DNA of 64,000 nt from Candidatus Poribacteria bacterium (GTDB taxonomy: Bacteria; Poribacteria; WGA-4E; WGA-3G), in the NCBI GenBank assembly GCA_022827185.1, contig JAJDTM010000013.1, forward strand, positions 1 through 64,000, read 5' to 3'. A program made the position numbers and the translations under genes. The notes under the pieces are model-generated. The model was given only the letters and a program-made list of their open reading frames with translations. It did no database searches and was not told the origin of the DNA. Positions 1-9,900 of the stretch are shown piece after piece (position 1 is the first letter of the stretch; every line of letters begins with the position of its first letter).

Positions 1-122
1 TGTTTTTACCGCCGTATTCTCCAGAGTTGAATCCGATTGAAAAGGATTTCGCTAACATCAAGCGGAGGCGTCAATATAACGCTGAGGCATCTATTGATGA
101 TATTATAAAAGTGTATAATTAA
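1..122 (+). mobile_element. IS630/Tc1-type transposase, 3' end only
   Basis: A frame open from base 3 ends at a TAA at 120-122 and encodes about 39 residues. It contains the motif LPPYSPELNPIE, which in the IS630/Tc1-mariner superfamily surrounds the last acidic residue of the DDE catalytic triad near the C-terminus. The rest of the gene lies left of the window, so it cannot be told whether the copy is intact. It is on the plus strand, converging on the minus-strand gene that follows. Confidence 0.8.
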
Positions 123-451
123 TTACGGGATTCACTATATAGTGCGCAAATCGTGATTTTTTACGCAAAAATTGCCACCTCAGAAACGCTATCCTATGGG
201 ACTGAAGAGTAGAATATAGAAGAAGAGAGAGTTTTAGGATTCGGTGGGGTTGGAAACCGTACCTACAGTGCATCTCATAAATAGTTTGCGAGTCCTGCCA
301 AATAGGAACCTCTCATGAAAGAAACCCCCTAAATCCCCCTTATCAGGGGGACTTGCAGTGTCTTTAGATACATGCGGGTTGGTCCTTATGAGATAAACTA
401 TACTTTGTTTTCAAGGGAACTTGCAACGCCAAGTTATGAGAGTTCCAATTC
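123..451. other. Intergenic stretch with repeat debris
   Basis: No convincing gene. It should hold the right end of the IS630-type element, but no terminal repeat could be fixed because the left end is off the window. Around 319-352 lies a hairpin-forming block (CCCCCTAAATCCCCCTTATC followed by AGGGGGAC) that recurs near 19990-20025, 27190-27220 and 31130-31160. Short frames here are shadows. Confidence 0.5.
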
Positions 452-1570
452 TCAACTGAGTTGGTTTTCATACCACTTGACATTACCTGTGCTGAGGCCA
501 CTGGCGACGATGTCCAATCTACCGTTTCCGTTCATATCCAAGACGTGCATCTGTCCGACACCTATGCCGCCGTTGTCGATCGTCTCTTTGCTCCAGCGGT
601 TTTGTGCGAGATCCTCTGGACGGTAGAGATGCAGGCTTGTGCCTTCGCCGTTGTAGCCACAGATCACCTCTAACACACCGTCGCCATCAACGTCAACAGC
701 GGCGAGGGAGTGTCCACGGTTGAGTGTGTCATCAATGAGGTGACGCTCCCACGGATCGGTTCGTAGATCGCCAGTAGCTTTATACCAGACGAGATTGTTA
801 CCGTGCCACGGTTCAATCGCTAAGATTTCGTTGACGCCATCGCCATCAATGTCCGCGGCATAGGTATCGCTACACTCGCGATCGCTGATAATCCATTTGC
901 TCCAATCATCTGCCATCGGGGCAGCCGGCGGCTCGTACCAGATGAGTCCTTCTGTGCAGCTAACCAGCACGTCATCGCGCCCATCTTGGTCAACATCGTT
1001 GATGCTCAAACCGTGGTTGATGTGGAGGGAATCGTCAAGGAGGTGAGATTGCCAAGAGGTTGTGTCTCGCGGGGTATCTGATAGTTCATAGCACCAGAGG
1101 GAGCCTGGACTGTGCCATTCGCCAGGTTTGCCGTCTTCACCGCGAATTGAGGCGACGATGAGGAAAGGGTTTGATGTTGGTGCCCCTTCTGACACATTTG
1201 CGAGCGCGATGCGATGGATGAAAGGGACATCGGCGATGTGGTAACTCTTCCAGTTCTGTCCATCTTGTGTTGGTGCCTCAAGCCAGTGAAGGTAGCCACC
1301 GGCAGCATTTACGCCGCTGTAAAAACCGCTGCCAACGATGAGGTCGGGGATGCCGTTGCCAGTGAGGTCATAAGGTGCGATAGTAATGTGTCCGCTGCCC
1401 TGATCGGTTACGAGATGTCTTTTCCAGTGGGGTGCCTCGTACCACGCAACGATGGGTTCGCCTATGGAGCCTGCGATGATGTCGAGTTGGCCATCACCGT
1501 TTATATCGGCGACCGATAGTCCGTAAACGCTTTTGACGGTATCGTCGAGTAGATGTCCTCTGAATTTCAC
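452..1570 (-). CDS. FG-GAP/VCBS repeat beta-propeller protein
   Basis: A 372-residue protein made of repeated blades with Ca-binding loops of the type DxDGDGxxEI: DINGDGQLDIIAGS near the N-terminus, then DLTGNGIPDLIVGS, DVDQDGRDDVLVS, DIDGDGVNEILAIE, DVDGDGVLEVICGY and DMNGNGRLDIVASG. This is the FG-GAP/VCBS propeller fold; the ligand is unknown. I chose the GTG at 1568-1570 because AGGAGG lies 6 nt upstream; the longer frame to 1597 runs into the palindromic repeat array. No signal peptide is seen from this start, which is unusual because most FG-GAP proteins are exported. Confidence 0.8.
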   Translation of the reverse strand: MKFRGHLLDDTVKSVYGLSVADINGDGQLDIIAGSIGEPIVAWYEAPHWKRHLVTDQGSGHITIAPYDLTGNGIPDLIVGSGFYSGVNAAGGYLHWLEAPTQDGQNWKSYHIADVPFIHRIALANVSEGAPTSNPFLIVASIRGEDGKPGEWHSPGSLWCYELSDTPRDTTSWQSHLLDDSLHINHGLSINDVDQDGRDDVLVSCTEGLIWYEPPAAPMADDWSKWIISDRECSDTYAADIDGDGVNEILAIEPWHGNNLVWYKATGDLRTDPWERHLIDDTLNRGHSLAAVDVDGDGVLEVICGYNGEGTSLHLYRPEDLAQNRWSKETIDNGGIGVGQMHVLDMNGNGRLDIVASGLSTGNVKWYENQLS

Positions 1571-1597
1571 GGCTGACCTCCTCATGTAACGGCACAT

Positions 1598-1682
1598 GGC
1601 GAGTGCCTACTACTATATGTAACGGCACATGGCATGTGCCTACTACTATATGTAACGGCACACGGCGAGTGCCTACTACTAT
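1598..1682. repeat. Tandem palindromic repeat, 3 units of about 33 bp
   Basis: Three consecutive units share the core GTAACGGCAC..GGC..GTGCC followed by TACTACTATA. Each unit folds into a 7-bp GC-rich hairpin (for example GGCACAT/ATGTGCC around a GGC loop). The same family, with a 38-bp period, lies at 9972-10076. The array sits directly 5' of the FG-GAP gene. Variation within the stem is partly compensatory (GGCACAT with ATGTGCC, GGCACGC with GCGTGCC at the other locus). Confidence 0.85.
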
Positions 1683-2129
1683 TTATGGATTGCGAAAAAA
1701 CCGGACGATTCCGGGTTCTATTTCATACCCGACATCTGACCAGAATGCGATCGCCCACGGATATTTCTCTTCCACGAGTGCTGTGATGCGTTTGACACCC
1801 AGTTGCGCTAAGTATCTTTCGCCTTCTTTGACCAATGCCCGCCCAATACCACGTCGTCGATAGTCAGGGTGAACGGCTATGCGATACATGTTGCCTCGCC
1901 ATCCATCGAAAGTGGCGATTAAGGAGCCAACGATGCGTTGGTCCCCCTCAGCAACCAGTACCGATGCCGAACTTTCTATCGCGCGCCGGATGTCTGTAAT
2001 GGTATCTGTGACGCTCGGAGATGTCCCGGCAGCGTGCCATAATGCGAGAAGTGCTTCTGCTTCTTCGGGTCGGCACTCTCGGATTAAGAAGGGGCCTGAG
2101 TGGTCGTTTGCGTTGTCGGCTAAATCCAT
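1683..2129 (-). CDS. GNAT-family N-acetyltransferase
   Basis: A 148-residue single-domain GNAT protein. The acetyl-CoA pyrophosphate-binding motif A is clear (IAVHPDYRRRGIGRALV, about residues 85-101), preceded by the beta4 strand GSLIATFDGWRGNMYRI. The C-terminal half (ITALVEEKYPWAIAFWSDVGY) matches motif B of RimI-like acetyltransferases. The substrate cannot be told. It lies 56 nt downstream of ilvC on the same strand and might be read from the ilv transcript; no good Shine-Dalgarno is seen before the ATG. The coding end touches the repeat array at 1598-1682. Confidence 0.88.
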   Translation of the reverse strand: MDLADNANDHSGPFLIRECRPEEAEALLALWHAAGTSPSVTDTITDIRRAIESSASVLVAEGDQRIVGSLIATFDGWRGNMYRIAVHPDYRRRGIGRALVKEGERYLAQLGVKRITALVEEKYPWAIAFWSDVGYEIEPGIVRFFRNP

Positions 2130-2185
2130 TTATGTGTTGTGGGACAGTTGGAGACCGCACCTACCACAGTTAGGGAAAAGAGGGG

Positions 2186-3178
2186 TTATTCGTCGAGCCA
2201 ACTCATCATGCTGCGGAGATTTTTGCCGACTTCTTCGATTTCGAGTTCCGCTTCCTGCCGACGTAGCGCGCCGAGAACGGGTTGATTCGCCTCATTTTCA
2301 AGTACCCACTCTCGTGCGAAGACACCTTCCTGCACGTCCTTTAAGATTTGGCGCATTTTATCTCGGACGCTGTCATCAATAATTTGTGGACCACGCGTGA
2401 GGTCTCCAAATTCGGCGGTATTACTAATATCATTCCGCATTTTGCTTAATCCGCCAGAGTAAATCAAATCAACAATCAACTTGAGTTCATGGAGACACTC
2501 AAAGTAAGCCATCTCTGGTTGGTAACCGGCTTCAACAAGTGTGTCAAAGGCGGCTTTAATGAGTGCAGCAGTTCCACCACAGAGGACGGCTTGTTCACCA
2601 AAGAGATCGGTTTCGGTTTCCTCACGGAAAGTCGTTTCAATGACCCCTGAGCGGGTGCCGCCGATGCCTTTTGCATAAGCGAGTGCGACATCGCGAGCGA
2701 GACCTGTGGTATCTTGGTGGATAGCGATGAGACACGGTACGCCGCCACCGCCTTCAAACACCTCGCGGACGAGGGAACCGGGTCCCTTTGGTGCAATCAT
2801 TGCGACATCGATATCGCCAGCAGGCACAATCTGTCCAAAATGTACGCTGAACCCGTGTGAGACGAGGAGCATATTGCCTGCTTCCATATTTGGGGCAATC
2901 TGGTCGCGATAGACGGCTGCGTGGCGTTCGTCAGGTATGAGCACTTGGACGATGTCTGCCATCGCTGCGGCTTCTTCGACGTCCTTGACGGTCAAGCCTT
3001 CCGCTTCTGCGCGTGCTTTTGAACGGCTGCCTTCGTATAGTGCGACGATTACGTTTGCACCGCTGTCTTTAAGGTTTAGCGACTGTGCGCGTCCCTGCGC
3101 GCCATAACCGACGACAGCGACGGTCCGTTCTTTCAGTAAATCAAAATTAGCATCACTTTCATAATAAATCGTTGCCAT
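2186..3178 (-). CDS. ilvC: Ketol-acid reductoisomerase
   Basis: A 330-residue class I enzyme that isomerises and reduces 2-acetolactate (or acetohydroxybutyrate) with NADPH and Mg2+, the second step of valine/leucine/isoleucine synthesis. The Rossmann loop GYGAQGRAQ lies near residue 20; the Ser/Arg-rich segment after beta2 (YEGSRSKAR) suggests NADPH preference. The knotted domain carries the metal-binding acidic residues ([19 protein letters not shown] and [14 protein letters not shown]). I chose the ATG at 3176-3178 (MATIYYE), 4 nt after the ilvN stop, with AAAGGA upstream. A GTG 21 nt earlier would overlap ilvN. Confidence 0.97.
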   Translation of the reverse strand: MATIYYESDANFDLLKERTVAVVGYGAQGRAQSLNLKDSGANVIVALYEGSRSKARAEAEGLTVKDVEEAAAMADIVQVLIPDERHAAVYRDQIAPNMEAGNMLLVSHGFSVHFGQIVPAGDIDVAMIAPKGPGSLVREVFEGGGGVPCLIAIHQDTTGLARDVALAYAKGIGGTRSGVIETTFREETETDLFGEQAVLCGGTAALIKAAFDTLVEAGYQPEMAYFECLHELKLIVDLIYSGGLSKMRNDISNTAEFGDLTRGPQIIDDSVRDKMRQILKDVQEGVFAREWVLENEANQPVLGALRRQEAELEIEEVGKNLRSMMSWLDE

Positions 3179-3182
3179 TTTT

Positions 3183-3683
3183 CTAATTTTCCTTTCCACG
3201 TAGCATCGCTATTTTGCCGGTACGTGCTAACTCAAGAATACCGTATGTGTTAAAAATATCAATCGCCGCTTTCAATTTACCTTCATCGCCCGTAATTTCA
3301 AGGACAAGGGAGGTAGGTTTCATATCTATAACCCGCCCCCGGAAGACTTCTGCGACCTGTAGAATCTCGGTACGTTTTTGCGGATCGTCGGTAGCAACCT
3401 TGATAAGCACAAGTTCCCGCTCAACATGCGTCCCAGCAGTGGAGAGATCTGTCACTTCAATAACGTCAATGAGTCTGTTTAGGTGCTGGTAGATCTGGTC
3501 AATGATCTGCGCGTCCCCGTGTGTGACAAGGGTAATATGCGAGATACTTTTGTCGTGTGTCTCAGCGACGTTGAGACTGTCAATATTAAAGCCGCGCCCG
3601 CTAAAAAGTCCTGCAACGCGTGCGAGGACTCCGAATCGGTTTTCGACTAAAACGGAAAAGATATGTCGTTCTTCTGGGTTCAT
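3183..3683 (-). CDS. ilvN: Acetolactate synthase regulatory (small) subunit
   Basis: A 166-residue protein with an N-terminal ACT domain ([20 protein letters not shown], about residues 7-26) followed by the typical ALS small-subunit C-terminal domain ([36 protein letters not shown]). It binds the catalytic subunit IlvB, activates it and confers valine feedback inhibition. It lies between ilvB (159-nt gap) and ilvC (4-nt gap). Its leader is one copy of the repeated 5' element described at 3684-3773, which supplies the AAGG Shine-Dalgarno. ilvH is an equally valid symbol. Confidence 0.95.
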   Translation of the reverse strand: MNPEERHIFSVLVENRFGVLARVAGLFSGRGFNIDSLNVAETHDKSISHITLVTHGDAQIIDQIYQHLNRLIDVIEVTDLSTAGTHVERELVLIKVATDDPQKRTEILQVAEVFRGRVIDMKPTSLVLEITGDEGKLKAAIDIFNTYGILELARTGKIAMLRGKEN

Positions 3684-3773
3684 TTTTTAATTTTACCTTG
3701 CGGTTCGGTCAGGAAGATTTGGGCGATCAACGTGCCTTTCCGTATATCCGTCCTCCATTCCATTACGGACTAC
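3684..3773 (-). promoter_or_regulatory. Repeated 5' leader element, copy at ilvN
   Basis: Read on the minus strand, the element begins GTA, then stem GTCC, a 13-nt loop GTAATGGAATGGA, stem GGAC, then GGATATACGG and finally CCGAACCGCAAGG about 12 nt before the ilvN ATG. Copies stand before folC, ggt and hppA with the same loop and a different but still paired stem. The GCAAGG is a plausible ribosome binding site. A small frame in the element starts ATG GAG GAC GGA TAT and stops at the Shine-Dalgarno. Confidence 0.7.
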
Positions 3774-3779
3774 GTTTTT

Positions 3780-3827
3780 GCAGGCGGGGTTTTAAACCCC
3801 GCCTGCGAAGGGGCTGCGTAAGTCCTA
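3780..3827. repeat. Right half of a TAGGACTTACGCA-type MITE with GC-rich palindrome
   Basis: A near-perfect 27-nt inverted repeat (GCAGGCGGGG / CCCCGCCTGC around TTTTAAA) is followed by TGCGTAAGTCCTA at 3815-3827. The same arrangement forms the right half of the complete element at 27403-27493, so this is a truncated copy. It lies between ilvB and ilvN and could attenuate transcription of ilvNC relative to ilvB, though no U-run follows on the minus strand. Confidence 0.7.
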
Positions 3828-3842
3828 ATAGTTAAAAAATCG

Positions 3843-5519
3843 TTAAGATAACCCGCGGATAACGTCTCCAAGTCCGGCACCCGCTGGGACCATCGGGAAT
3901 ACGTTCTCTTCTTCATCAACAATGAAGTCGATGACGACAGGACCGTCGGTAATCCCTTTCGCTTTCAGCAATGCGGGTTCGACATCTTCGGGGTGTTCGA
4001 CCCGCAAGCCTGTGGCACCGAAAGCCTGTGCGAGCAAGGCAAAATCAGGGTTGTCGTGGTAATCAACAGCGGAATAGCGTTTGCCATGGAACAATTCCTG
4101 CCATTGACGCACCATCCCCAAGTACATATTGTTGATGATGAAGACTTTAAGCGGTAGCTTCATCGTAACCGCTGGCACCAACTCTTGGATTGTCATGATA
4201 TAGGAGCCGTCGCCGTTGATATTGACGACGGTTTTATCTGGACATCCGAGTTGTGCCCCGATTGCCGCTGGTAGGCTAAAGCCCATCGTGCCGAGACCAC
4301 CGGAATTGAGCCACTGTCGCGGTTCAGTGAATTTGAAGTATTGCGCTGCCCACATCTGGTGTTGCCCGACATCCGCAACAACGATAGCATCACTGTAATG
4401 CTCGTAGATTTTCTCAATAACGAATTGCGGCATGACTATATCGGATTTCTGCTCGTATTCAAACGGGTATTTCTGCTTCCATTCCTGAATTTGGTCGCGC
4501 CACGGGTCGATATCGGCTGTGCTGACCTGTTTGTTGAGTTCCCTTAGGACGTTCTTTGCATCACCGACAATCGGGACATCAACAGGTACGTTTTTCCCGA
4601 TACAAGACGCGTCAATATCAATATGGATTTTCTTTGCGTTAGGTGCGAATTTACTGAGATCGCCTGTAACGCGATCGTCAAATCTCGCGCCGATAGCGAT
4701 AATAAGATCTGAATCGGTGAAGGCGTAATTTGCGCAACAGGAGCCGTGCATTCCGGGCATCTCCATTGCCAAGGGATGCGTTTCAGGGAACGCGCCGAGT
4801 CCCATCAAAGTAACAGTAATTGGGATTTGCGTATTAAGGGTGAGCTGCTGCAGTTCCTCGCTGGCGTCGGCAAGGACGACACCACCACCGGCATAAAGCA
4901 TGGGGCGTTTGGCTTCTTTAATCAGTGCCGCCGCCTTGGCAATTTGTGTCGGATCGCCGTGCACCTGTGGTTTGTAGCTGCGGATGTTAACCGTTTCTGG
5001 ATACTGAAACAGTGCTTCATTGTTCTGTGCATCTTTGGCGATGTCAATAATAACAGGCCCCGGTTTCCCGGTTTTAGCGATATGAAACGCTTCAGCGACA
5101 ACATCTGCGATTTCGTCACTGCTTTTAATGAGGTAACTGTGCTTACAGATCGGTCGTGTTACGCCGATGACATCGCATTCTTGAAATGCATCGCTGCCGA
5201 TATAGTGTGTGAAAACCTGTCCAGTAATCGCGACCATCGGAATGGAGTCCATATAAGCGGTTGCGATACCGGTGACGAGGTTGGTTGCGCCGGGACCGGA
5301 GGTTGCGAGTGCAACGCCGACTTTCCCCGTGGCGCGTGCGTAGCCATCAGCGGCGTGGGAAGCCCCTTGTTCATGCCGCATCGGAATTAATTTAACTTCG
5401 GTCTCTCCGTACAGGGCATCGAAAATCGGCATCGCTGCGCCACCGTTGACACCGAAGATATATTCGACACCTTCCCGCTTGAGACCATCAACCAGGATTC
5501 GTGCTCCTGAAAGTTCCAT
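3843..5519 (-). CDS. ilvB: Acetolactate synthase catalytic (large) subunit
   Basis: A 558-residue ThDP- and FAD-dependent enzyme that condenses two pyruvates, or pyruvate and 2-oxobutyrate. The catalytic Glu is in MRHEQGASHAADGYARATG (residues 47-65); the central FAD domain includes GARFDDRVTG; the ThDP/Mg motif runs from NGDGSYIMTIQEL to IINNMYLGMVRQWQ near residues 430-470. Length is normal. It is the first gene of the ilvBNC unit and is preceded by a T-box leader. A Shine-Dalgarno AAGGAAAATTGGC precedes the ATG. Confidence 0.97.
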   Translation of the reverse strand: MELSGARILVDGLKREGVEYIFGVNGGAAMPIFDALYGETEVKLIPMRHEQGASHAADGYARATGKVGVALATSGPGATNLVTGIATAYMDSIPMVAITGQVFTHYIGSDAFQECDVIGVTRPICKHSYLIKSSDEIADVVAEAFHIAKTGKPGPVIIDIAKDAQNNEALFQYPETVNIRSYKPQVHGDPTQIAKAAALIKEAKRPMLYAGGGVVLADASEELQQLTLNTQIPITVTLMGLGAFPETHPLAMEMPGMHGSCCANYAFTDSDLIIAIGARFDDRVTGDLSKFAPNAKKIHIDIDASCIGKNVPVDVPIVGDAKNVLRELNKQVSTADIDPWRDQIQEWKQKYPFEYEQKSDIVMPQFVIEKIYEHYSDAIVVADVGQHQMWAAQYFKFTEPRQWLNSGGLGTMGFSLPAAIGAQLGCPDKTVVNINGDGSYIMTIQELVPAVTMKLPLKVFIINNMYLGMVRQWQELFHGKRYSAVDYHDNPDFALLAQAFGATGLRVEHPEDVEPALLKAKGITDGPVVIDFIVDEEENVFPMVPAGAGLGDVIRGLS

Positions 5520-5571
5520 GCCAATTTTCCTTATAAGTCGTAGGGATCATCCCTACCGGAATCGTTAAAAT

Positions 5572-5905
5572 TAAAAAACCTTCTCGTTCCAAACATGGAG
5601 ACGAGAAGGGCCTAATACTGACCTTACCGTGGTACCACTCCAATTCCCTTTCTTATTTTCATTTAAGGTATCGGGCTTACAAAGCCCTCCTACAATGAGA
5701 AAGAGCACTCTTTGGGATGCGATAACGGGCATCACACCGACTAATCCTACTTATCGCGAGCAGAACTCGCTCCTACAATTGTTCAGATTAGCAGCTCTGG
5801 GGCGACCTTCAGTCGAGGAAACTTGAGGAGACCTTTCAGCCGATGAGTCTCCATCTCTCGCAAGTCCGGGCGACTTACTCCTCCCCTTCAACGCTTTTTT
5901 GGTAA
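5572..5905 (-). promoter_or_regulatory. T-box riboswitch leader of ilvBNC
   Basis: On the minus strand a long leader precedes ilvB. It contains the T-box sequence GGAGTGGTACCACGG (complement at about 5627-5640) and then a terminator: 9-bp stem CCTTCTCGT / ACGAGAAGG with six U (5572-5609). Upstream, the Stem I signatures AGGGGAGGAGTAAG, GCGAGAGATGGAG and GGCTGAAAGG are visible. The antiterminator bulge reads UGGU, matching a tRNA with discriminator A. A candidate specifier is AUC (complement of 5786-5788, just before UGAAC), which would make it isoleucine-responsive; CUA next to it is an alternative. Between Stem I and the antiterminator, two ATTGTAGGAG-type hairpin repeats are inserted. Confidence 0.88.
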
Positions 5906-5981
5906 TCTATTTAGATGTTAATTACGCACACCGTTTTATGAAGTTTCACAGGTGCGCTAAGAAAATTATATTTACCCTTTA

Positions 5982-6010
5982 AGTATAACACATTTAAAGA
6001 AAGATGTCAA
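5982..6010 (-). promoter_or_regulatory. Sigma70-type promoter of the ilvBNC T-box leader
   Basis: On the minus strand a perfect -35 TTGACA (6005-6010), a 17-nt spacer and -10 TATACT (5982-5987) give a predicted start near 5975, about 70 nt before Stem I of the T-box. This strong promoter fits control by premature termination rather than by initiation. Confidence 0.85.
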
Positions 6011-6127
6011 GAAATTTTAATTCGGTAGATAGCTTTAAGCGGACAAATGCTGTTTTGGGAAGTAGAGGGTAGGTTTGAAACGCTGTTCGCGCCTACCCCT
6101 ACGACACCCGAAAGTTGTTATGGAAAG

Positions 6128-6733
6128 TTAGGCATTCGCCACGTAGAGTTCGTTAACCCGTGTCCAGTTGATGACATTTGTCCACGCTTCAACGTAAGCT
6201 GGACGCAGATTCTGATATTTCAGATAGTATGCATGTTCCCATACATCGATCCCGAGGAGCGGGGTATGTCCCTGCATAATCGGGCTGTCCTGATTCGCGG
6301 TGGAGTAGATTTCCAAACCGCTATCGCCGAGGACGAGCCATGCCCAACCGGAGCCGAAACGTGTCGTTGCGGCTGTCACAAACTGTTCTTTCGCTGCTTC
6401 AAGTGATCCGAAAGCACCACTTATCGCTGCTGCGATTTCGCCGCCGGGTTCGCCGCCGTTAGGACTCATAATGGACCAAAAGAGTGAATGATTGGCGTGT
6501 CCACCACCGTTGTTGATGACGGCTTGACGCTTGTCTTCTGGAACCTGGTCAATATTGCTGAGCAGTTCATGAATATCCATATCAGCGAGAGCACCGAGTC
6601 CTTCTAAGGCAGCGTTGAGGTTGTTAACGTAGCCTTGATGGTGTTTGCCGTGATGGATTTCCATGGTTTGTGTGTCAATATGAGGTTCCAAAGCATCGTG
6701 CGCGTAAGGGAGCGCAGGTAATGTGTGTGCCAT
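6128..6733 (-). CDS. sodA: Superoxide dismutase, Mn/Fe family
   Basis: A 201-residue cytosolic enzyme that dismutates superoxide. Metal ligands are visible as His27 ([12 protein letters not shown]), the His in [11 protein letters not shown], and the Asp and His in [15 protein letters not shown]. The QDSPIMQG segment carries the Gln placement typical of Mn-type enzymes, so Mn is favoured, but the family is partly cambialistic. It stands alone with its own promoter, an AGGAGG Shine-Dalgarno 5-6 nt before the ATG, and is not linked in function to neighbours. Confidence 0.96.
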   Translation of the reverse strand: MAHTLPALPYAHDALEPHIDTQTMEIHHGKHHQGYVNNLNAALEGLGALADMDIHELLSNIDQVPEDKRQAVINNGGGHANHSLFWSIMSPNGGEPGGEIAAAISGAFGSLEAAKEQFVTAATTRFGSGWAWLVLGDSGLEIYSTANQDSPIMQGHTPLLGIDVWEHAYYLKYQNLRPAYVEAWTNVINWTRVNELYVANA

Positions 6734-6824
6734 TTAAAAATAGCCTCCTGTTTTATTTTTCTGACATGCGCTTGCAAATTGCGCGCTATGGGCGTGCAAG
6801 CAATATACTTAAAAAATCTAAAAG

Positions 6825-6853
6825 AGTATAACAGATTTGTCGGAAGTGTGCAA
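6825..6853 (-). promoter_or_regulatory. Probable promoter of sodA
   Basis: On the minus strand -35 TTGCAC (6848-6853), 17-nt spacer, -10 TATACT (6825-6830). The -10 is strong and the -35 weak, which would suit a gene that needs an activator, though no operator could be recognised. The leader of about 85 nt contains an imperfect inverted repeat with CTTGCA/TGCAAG arms. Confidence 0.6.
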
Positions 6854-6910
6854 GTTTTTTCTCAAGGGTGAGGTTTTAAATTTCGCGTGCAAAAACAAGT
6901 GAATACACGA

Positions 6911-9900
6911 TTAATCATCTGATTGGGAGGTTTCAGAGATTGCACCGACACGGCAGACCCGTTTATAGGCACAATAGTTGCAAGGTTCCGTTTTGTTTTT
7001 AGGTGTGATTGGAGCGTCGCCTTCTTCCTTGGAATCTACAAAGGTATCAACGCGTGTAATGAGAGGAAAGGTGCCGTTAGCTATACTGTCAACGTATTGT
7101 TGTATGTAGCCGCTGACGCGCCTAAGTCGGTCATTGAAAATTTCGTCTTCTAATAGTTGACCACTTCTTGAATCAACCTTTTTCCAATCCTTACCATTGA
7201 AGCCTTTATAAGTAATTGCGTTTTCGGATTTCGCTCCGATGCCGAGTTCAACTGTGCATTGGTCCAGTCTAATCTTATGATAGAGACCTGCTGCTGGCTC
7301 TAACCCGGTCAGTCCATGCCCGTTTAGCAATTTCTGTGCGATGAGTAGATAGATGGGGAGTTGGAGACTCCGTCCACTAAGGATCTCTGGCATTCTAATC
7401 GTGGAGCGACCGGTCTTATAGTCAATAACATTAAAGGCACCATTGCCGAGATCAAGGCGATCTATTTTACCCTTCATACGCACATCACCGATAGGGATTG
7501 GTTTAGTACAACTGAGTTCGGAATCTGCCGGTTCGCCCGCCTGCCCGAAGTTGACTTCAAAGTAACTTGGTATGACCGGTAAATCGGAACTGCGCTCTGC
7601 TTCAAGCCATTTGTGTAGGGCAAGGCGAAGTTTCGCTATATCGGTTTGCCAAAAGAGATTGTTCGCTCCGATGGGTGGCTCGTTTCGCTCTCCGCGGCGT
7701 TCCTCAGAGGCATTCTGTAAAATTTCATTCAATTGGCATTTCGCTTCTTCAAAGTCATCATCTACGCATTGTAGGATAGGTGGGTATCCTTGCTCTCGGC
7801 GATTATAGAAGAATGTGAAGAGAACTTTGTGGAGGAGTAATCCTTTTTCCAAACTTGATAACTCATCCTCCACCTCCTCATCCTTAATACTCAGTTTCAA
7901 AACGTTACCCACAAAGTACTGAAATGGACACTTGGCGTAAGTTTCCAATTCTGTGACAGAATAGGTCCACCGCCGTCGGCGTTCTAAACGCTCTCGGCTT
8001 TCAGTAGAAAAGGCTCCCGCCGTTAACACGCCTTCATAAGCCAAGTATTCGTGTGTTTCCTCTCGGCTCTTTTCAACTGCAATTACATGATCTATTAGAG
8101 GACGCATATTGGTGATTTTACAAGGGAATTCTTGGTCAGAAGGTGTATCTGCTGTCCAAACATGATTGCCGTATGTACTGAGAAAACCTGGGATGCTGCC
8201 CCGTTCAGGGTTCGCGACTTTAATTGTTTCAACATCAGCAATTGCCATTAATTGCCCAAGAAAAGGGGAGGGGATCAGCTCTGCTTCGCGCTCACGTTGT
8301 GGTACAAGAAGGTAGAGTTGCTTGCGAAAAGATTTGAGTACTCCATAGAACATGAGCCGATTATTGTACAGTTGCTCCTCCTCGGTACGATAAGGATGAT
8401 CTGGCAGTAGTGGATCCGGACGATAACTTTCTGGAAAACTGCCTTCTACAAAATCACCTAAAAAGACGGTGTCAAACTCCATATTCCTGAGTTCACTGAG
8501 TTGTGCAATTTTGACGGTTTCTTCCTTCGTTGCTGCCCTATTTCGATAGTTTGTATGCTTTGCAATGTGATGGAGTTTTTCAATGTATTCATCAAGGGGT
8601 CGTGATCTTTCACTCTCCGATTTCAATACGCTACAGAGTTCTTTAACAATCCTCTTGAATTGACGATATGCTTCAACCTCACCTTCGACTATTTCGCTAT
8701 TTTTTTCGAGCATCGGGTTTAGAATGTGTTGGATGACCTCACCGCCTTTGAGTAAGTCATCAACATAGCTCTGGAACTCATTAGGGTGGAATCTACTTGT
8801 CTGTGATGCTGGTTCAACATCAGGCTTTTCTATAGCAAGTTTTGGCTTGCAAGCTGTGCCAAAATAGGCACCGTTCAGTGGAACACGGTGTGATGAAAGG
8901 CGAGAAAATATCGCTTTGACAACCTCTGACTTTGTCAAGGGCAACCTTTCTACAAGTGAATATGGGATACTGTAAGTGGGAAAAGTCTCGGCGATGCGCT
9001 GCTGATACTGTCCTATATTGTAACAGGCAACACAAATCTCACTTAACTTACAGTGCCCCTCTGAGACATGTTTTTGGATCAGGTGCGCAATTTGCTCGAC
9101 TTCTTCGGAACGATCGGCTGGTTTCAACACCTTAATGTGGGGCGCTGCAATTGGGGTTACGCAAGGATCGTCCGCTCGGAACAGGTTTTTGGCGTAATGT
9201 TGATGTCGTTGAGGTTCGCGCCCGTAGTCGGGATCAATATTAGCCTGGACATCCCTAAATTGTGAGACAAAGTTAATAATATTTTTATATAGGTTCTCGT
9301 TTTCTTGAACACAGTCGGTACGAAACCACAGCTCTATATTAGGCATTTCGGCAATGTAGGTCAAGATTTTGATGTCGGCTTTGGAAAGAACGGTAAATCC
9401 TTCAATAACAACAAGATTGACGCCTTGAAATGCTCCGGTCATAAGCGAGCCAAAATCTTTAGCATTAGCAAGGTGTAGACGTTTGCCTTGTTCATCTATC
9501 CAATGGTCTTTGAGTTTGGTCTCATAATTGTTATAAATGCGAACAAGGTCATCCGCAATAGGATTCTCTGATCCGCCATTTCCAATATTTAATGTATTCT
9601 CTCCGTATTCCTTAAGGCGGTTAATTGTGTCTGCGATGAGGGAGAGCGTGCTATCTGGAACAGGAATGTTTTGGCTGGGTCGGAACTGTTCATAGCGGTG
9701 ATTATCGCTATTGTTCGCGATTTCATGCAGCCAGAGATTTTGAAGTCCTGGTGAGATGTGTTGTTTTGACGGACGGACTTGGTTGTATAGCCTCCGCACG
9801 AAATTTTCTATGTCAAGCACGCGTAGGTTGGCAACTGCCCTGTTTGGATGATAATCAACCAATTCGCGCTGGCGATTCAAACGTGCGGCATCGGTCGGCA

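Noticed and set aside
1598..1682. Possible CRISPR array (three regular repeats)
   Set aside because: Units are directly abutting with only 5-10 nt of shared, non-unique sequence between cores; there are no unique spacers and no cas genes. It is a tandem palindrome.
2132..2185. Possible terminator after ilvC
   Set aside because: The gap holds a GGTGCGGTCTCC-type repeat patch but no stem followed by a U-run on the minus strand.
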